NCBI GenBank assembly: GCA_947624715.1
Contig: CANQLO010000051.1
Coordinates: 1 to 6,705 of the forward strand
Length of the DNA stretch: 6,705 nt
Source of the DNA: an uncultured Clostridia bacterium
Lineage (GTDB): Bacteria > Bacillota_A > Clostridia > TANB77 > CAG-508
Direction of reading: 5' to 3'
Shown: piece after piece, positions 4,605 through 6,705 of the stretch
Position numbering within the stretch: the first letter of the stretch is position 1
How the letters are laid out: each line of letters begins with the position of its first letter
The notes under the pieces: model-generated
The model's input: only the letters and a program-made list of their open reading frames with translations
Databases searched by the model: none
What the model was told of the DNA's origin: nothing
Made by a program: the position numbers and the translations under genes

Positions 4605-5252
4605 ATGAAAAGAAATCAAGTTGGGGACTTGGTTGAAAATAAAATAGGATTTGCAAGGTGGATATTAAGTTATAAAGAATATTCAAAAGAATTAGTTAAT
4701 TATAGAGAAGATTTTGATAAAATAGAGGCTGATTTTAATAATCGTGAAGATAATTTAAAAAAAGAAATAACAAAATTAAATAACCTGTTGGAAGAAAAGA
4801 AAGAAGAATTGGCTAAATCAGTTGAAAATGTTATTTTTAAAAGTAAAAAAATACAAGAGTTAGAAGATATTAATAACAAACTTATTACGGATTATCAAGC
4901 TATTAATTCTTTGCTTGAAGAATCTAATTCAGCCAATATAAAATTAAAAGAAGAAATTTCAACAAAAAATAATCTAATTTCAAAATATTTAAAAGATAAT
5001 GAAAAATTAAAAAAAGAACTTAAAGATTTCAAAAAAGAATTTGTTAAGCAATCTCAAACGATTCTGGATAATACAAATAGTTTAAACAGTAGGAACAAAG
5101 AAATTGAAAAATTACATAAAGAGTTGTCGGATCAAGTTCTTGAAATCGAAAGGTTAAAAGATGCTAATAAACAATTGATTGAGAATAAACCTAAAAAAAG
5201 TCCTAAGGCTTATTTAACTAATCAAAAAGTAGTTGAAAAGGTGAAAGCATGA
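4605..5252 (+). CDS. Long coiled-coil protein, 215 residues
   Basis: A protein dominated by a nearly continuous coiled coil from about residue 28 to 195, rich in Lys, Glu, Leu, Asn and Ile with heptad-like spacing (for example NLKKEITKLNNLLEEKKEEL and IEKLHKELSDQVLEIERLKD). The first 25 residues are more globular (VGDLVENKIGFARWILSYKE), and the end is basic and Pro-containing (KPKKSPKAYLTNQKVVEKVK). There is no membrane segment of its own. AAGGAG (4594-4599) fixes the start. Its stop overlaps by four bases (ATGA) the start of a single-span membrane peptide, which suggests coordinated production and perhaps membrane tethering. Similarity searches would be dominated by coiled-coil background. 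Confidence 0.85.
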   Translation: MKRNQVGDLVENKIGFARWILSYKEYSKELVNYREDFDKIEADFNNREDNLKKEITKLNNLLEEKKEELAKSVENVIFKSKKIQELEDINNKLITDYQAINSLLEESNSANIKLKEEISTKNNLISKYLKDNEKLKKELKDFKKEFVKQSQTILDNTNSLNSRNKEIEKLHKELSDQVLEIERLKDANKQLIENKPKKSPKAYLTNQKVVEKVKA

Positions 5253-5326
5253 ATAAAAATTTAGTTAAATATGTAATTGCTTTAATCCTAATATTTATTG
5301 TGGTTTTAGCAATTTTATGGAAGTAG
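5249..5326 (+). CDS. Single-span membrane micropeptide, 25 residues
   Basis: A tiny gene encoding 25 residues: MNKNLVKYV followed by an uninterrupted hydrophobic run (ALILIFIVVLAIL) and ending WK. The first residues are positive and the hydrophobic run of about 17 residues can cross a membrane once. AAAAGGTG (5235-5242) gives a plausible ribosome binding site, the ATG overlaps the preceding stop (ATGA, 5249-5252), and its own stop codon TAG is part of the AGGAGG (5325-5330) of the next gene. That tight fit on both sides supports a real gene. It could anchor the coiled-coil protein before it or be a small holin-like or regulatory membrane peptide; one span and 25 residues is very short for a holin. 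Confidence 0.65.
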   Translation: MNKNLVKYVIALILIFIVVLAILWK

Positions 5327-5335
5327 GAGGAAGAA

Positions 5336-5608
5336 ATGACAAAAAATAACTTGGTAAATTTAAATGATCATTTATTTTCGGAATTGGAACGATTAGGGGA
5401 TGAAGATTTAAAAGGTGATGATCTTAAAGATGAATTAGAGCGTGCAAAAGCCTTATCAGATGTAAGTGAAAAGATAATTAATAATGCAAGTTTGATGCTT
5501 AAGGCAGTCCATGAGCAAAATGAATACGGAAGTTTTCCTAAAGATGTTCCAAAATTATTATTAGGAGCTAATCAAAATGAAGAGAGTGTGGAATCAAGAA
5601 CTAGATAA
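5336..5608 (+). CDS. Conserved-type small phage protein next to HNH endonuclease
   Basis: A 90-residue protein beginning TKNNLVNLNDHLFSELERLG, followed by DEDLKGDDLKDELERAKALS and EKIINNASLMLKAVHEQNEY. From memory this matches a widespread family of small phage proteins with the signature 'LNDHLF..LERL.D.DL.G..L..E..RA.A...V...II.N..L.LKA', often found beside HNH endonuclease genes near the packaging module. Its biochemical function is, as far as I know, undefined. It is acidic and mostly helical. AGGAGG (5325-5330) sits five bases upstream. The last 32 bases overlap the HNH gene in another frame, and its coding sequence supplies the ribosome binding site of that gene. Confidence 0.85.
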   Translation: MTKNNLVNLNDHLFSELERLGDEDLKGDDLKDELERAKALSDVSEKIINNASLMLKAVHEQNEYGSFPKDVPKLLLGANQNEESVESRTR

Positions 5609-6407
5609 CTATTTAAAAACAATTTATAAAAATAAATCTGATCAGGAAATTACAAATCTTATAAATGATAATTTCAATACTTGCTTTACTAAATCAGCAA
5701 TAAATAGTAGAAAACGAAAATTAAAGTTAATTTCAGATACTAAACATGTTCCAAAGTTTTCTAAAGAAATAATTGCTTATATCAAAGAAAATCATAAAGG
5801 AAAATCTACAATTGAATTATCAGATGAAGTTAATAAAATTTTTGGAATTGATTCCAATCCCAATAGTATTCAAAATTTAAAAACTAGAATTAAAAGAAAA
5901 GATGGCTTTATTTTCGAGCCAGCTCGCAATGATGGATATATCAAAAAGGGCAGCATTCCAATGAATAAAGGAAAAAAATGGGATGATTATTTATCTAAAG
6001 AAAAGCAAGAAAAATGCAGAAAAACAACATACAAAAAAGGAAATAAATCATCAAATGCAGTTGATATAGGAACAGAAAGAATGAGATATTCTGGCAAGCC
6101 AAACGATACTGGCTATTTATGTGTAAAAGTATGTGATGGGAAAGGTAATAAAAATTGGATTCCTAAACATCAAATAATTTATGAAAAACATTATGGTAAA
6201 ATACCTCCTAAGCATAAGGTAATATTTGCTGATGGTAATAGATTTAACTTTAATCCAGAAAATTTAATTTTAGTTTCTAATGCAGAAGAACTTATTATGA
6301 ATCAGAGACATTTAAGATTTGAAGATAAAGAATTAACTAAAACAGCTTCAGTAGTAGCAAAGGTAATAGATAAAACTAATAAAATAAAAAATGAAAAATT
6401 AGATTAG
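5577..6407 (+). CDS. HNH endonuclease with N-terminal DNA-binding repeats
   Basis: A 276-residue HNH nuclease, expected to nick or cut DNA with a metal ion. The HNH core lies at about 193-234: WIPKHQIIYEKHYGKIP, then KHKVIFADGNRFNFNPENL and ILVS, with candidate key residues His198, His205, His213, Asp219, Asn221, Asn224 and Asn229. Upstream come the family-typical PMNKGKKWDDYLSKEKQEKC (128-147), KTTYKKGNKSSN and GTERMRYSGKPNDTGYLCVK. Residues 1-50 and 57-107 are two similar helix-rich units (WNQELDNYLKTIYKNKSDQE; FSKEIIAYIKENHKGKSTIE), each a Myb-like or helix-turn-helix DNA-binding candidate. The start uses AGGAG inside the preceding gene (5563-5567) and overlaps it by 32 bases. Such genes are common next to terminase genes and may aid packaging or behave as free-standing homing enzymes; which applies cannot be told here. 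Confidence 0.9.
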   Translation: MKRVWNQELDNYLKTIYKNKSDQEITNLINDNFNTCFTKSAINSRKRKLKLISDTKHVPKFSKEIIAYIKENHKGKSTIELSDEVNKIFGIDSNPNSIQNLKTRIKRKDGFIFEPARNDGYIKKGSIPMNKGKKWDDYLSKEKQEKCRKTTYKKGNKSSNAVDIGTERMRYSGKPNDTGYLCVKVCDGKGNKNWIPKHQIIYEKHYGKIPPKHKVIFADGNRFNFNPENLILVSNAEELIMNQRHLRFEDKELTKTASVVAKVIDKTNKIKNEKLD

Positions 6408-6504
6408 GATATATGAAAATTATGTGTGTAAAAAAAATGTGAGTAATAATTAAACTTAATTAAAATTTAACATTTAGAAAAGGAAATATGCAAAGGAGTA
6501 AGTT
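6408..6504 (+). other. 97-base gap after the HNH gene
   Basis: A very AT-rich gap with no clear terminator or consensus promoter. It includes ATTAAACTTAATTAAAATTT at about 6448-6467. It ends with a possible six-codon minicistron (6488-6508) whose stop overlaps the next gene's start. Confidence 0.5.
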
Positions 6505-6508
6505 ATGA
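6488..6508 (+). CDS. Possible six-codon minicistron (MQRSKL) overlapping the next start
   Basis: ATG at 6488 follows AAAAGGAA (6478-6485) and reads MQRSKL before stopping at TGA 6506-6508, which overlaps the ATG of the next gene as ATGA (6505-6508). The codons span the AAAGGAG that serves the next gene. The arrangement could promote reinitiation, but the region is purine-rich and a six-codon frame can arise by chance. Confidence 0.2.
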   Translation: MQRSKL

Positions 6509-6690
6509 CTAAAATATTATTTGAAAAATATTATATTCATTATCGAGAGGAAAAGTGCAATGCATGGACTAGGTTATTTGAAAATATAGAAGAAGTAATA
6601 AAATTTATGGAAGAAAATAAAGATCATGTGTTAGGTGAAGAATATATGATAGTTATTACTTCTGTTGAAGAAAACAAAGATATGGAGTAA
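6505..6690 (+). CDS. Small acidic protein, 61 residues
   Basis: Not recognised. AAAGGAG (6492-6498) is six bases upstream of the ATG. The predicted fold is a mixed alpha/beta unit: a strand (ILFEKYYIHYRE), an aromatic turn (NAWTRLFENIEE), a helix (VIKFMEENKD) and a strand (EYMIVITSVEE). There is no membrane segment. It follows the HNH gene after a 97-base gap and is followed three bases after its stop codon by another start in a nearly identical initiation context, so it belongs to a compact set of small cistrons that continues beyond the window. Confidence 0.75.
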   Translation: MTKILFEKYYIHYREEKCNAWTRLFENIEEVIKFMEENKDHVLGEEYMIVITSVEENKDME

Positions 6691-6693
6691 GTT

Positions 6694-6705
6694 ATGAGTG
6701 CTAAA
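6694..6705 (+). CDS. Start of a further gene, cut by the window end
   Basis: ATG at 6694 (MSAK and onward) follows GGAG (6684-6687) with six bases between. The 14-base context GGAGTAAGTTATGA is identical to that of the preceding gene's start (6495-6508). Only four codons are visible, so the product cannot be judged. Confidence 0.4.

Noticed and set aside
6413..6442. Nine-codon frame (MKIMCVKKM) after the HNH gene
   Set aside because: Only a weak AGGA upstream that overlaps the HNH stop region, with no support beyond chance.

Overview
The window is low in G+C (roughly a quarter, judged by eye). Every convincing gene lies on the + strand, with strong AGGAG-type ribosome binding sites, tiny gaps or 4 to 32 base overlaps, and many very small genes. 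A DnaD-type replisome organizer, a catalytic-domain-only tyrosine recombinase, a small sigma-70 factor and an HNH endonuclease appear in that order. This fits the stretch between the replication and packaging modules of a tailed phage or prophage of a low-G+C bacterium, most likely a Bacillota (Clostridia/Bacilli) host. No terminase, capsid or lysis gene is inside the window, so whether it is a free phage or an integrated element cannot be decided.

Layout. 20-433: a coiled-coil plus beta-domain protein of unknown role. 434-777: a 344-base non-coding stretch with two consecutive long imperfect inverted repeats (456-645 and 656-767), the second ending on the ribosome binding site of the next gene. 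778-948: a small unknown gene. 988-1821: the replisome organizer, with a candidate origin (11-bp repeats plus a very AT-rich stretch) inside its linker-coding region at about 1350-1530. 1808-2487: two unknown genes, one a coiled coil. 2514-3730: tyrosine recombinase then sigma factor. 3727-4588: a chain of small, mostly overlapping unknown genes. 4605-5326: a long coiled-coil protein coupled to a 25-residue single-span membrane peptide. 5336-6407: a conserved-looking small phage protein overlapping an HNH endonuclease. 6408-6705: a 97-base gap, a small unknown gene and the start of another.

How the parts may work together (inference). The organizer would open the origin inside its own gene and recruit host helicase loading proteins. 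The sigma factor is a good candidate for switching host RNA polymerase to late promoters outside the window. The HNH protein probably belongs to the packaging module that usually follows. The recombinase is complete in catalytic residues but lacks the usual N-terminal arm- and core-binding region, and its target is unknown.

The most unusual feature is 434-777. All four internal mismatches in the two inverted repeats become G-U pairs in a + strand RNA, which points to two long RNA stems in a leader. A competing idea is that the first repeat pair flanks an invertible segment acted on by the recombinase. No gene product here is assigned beyond the family level.
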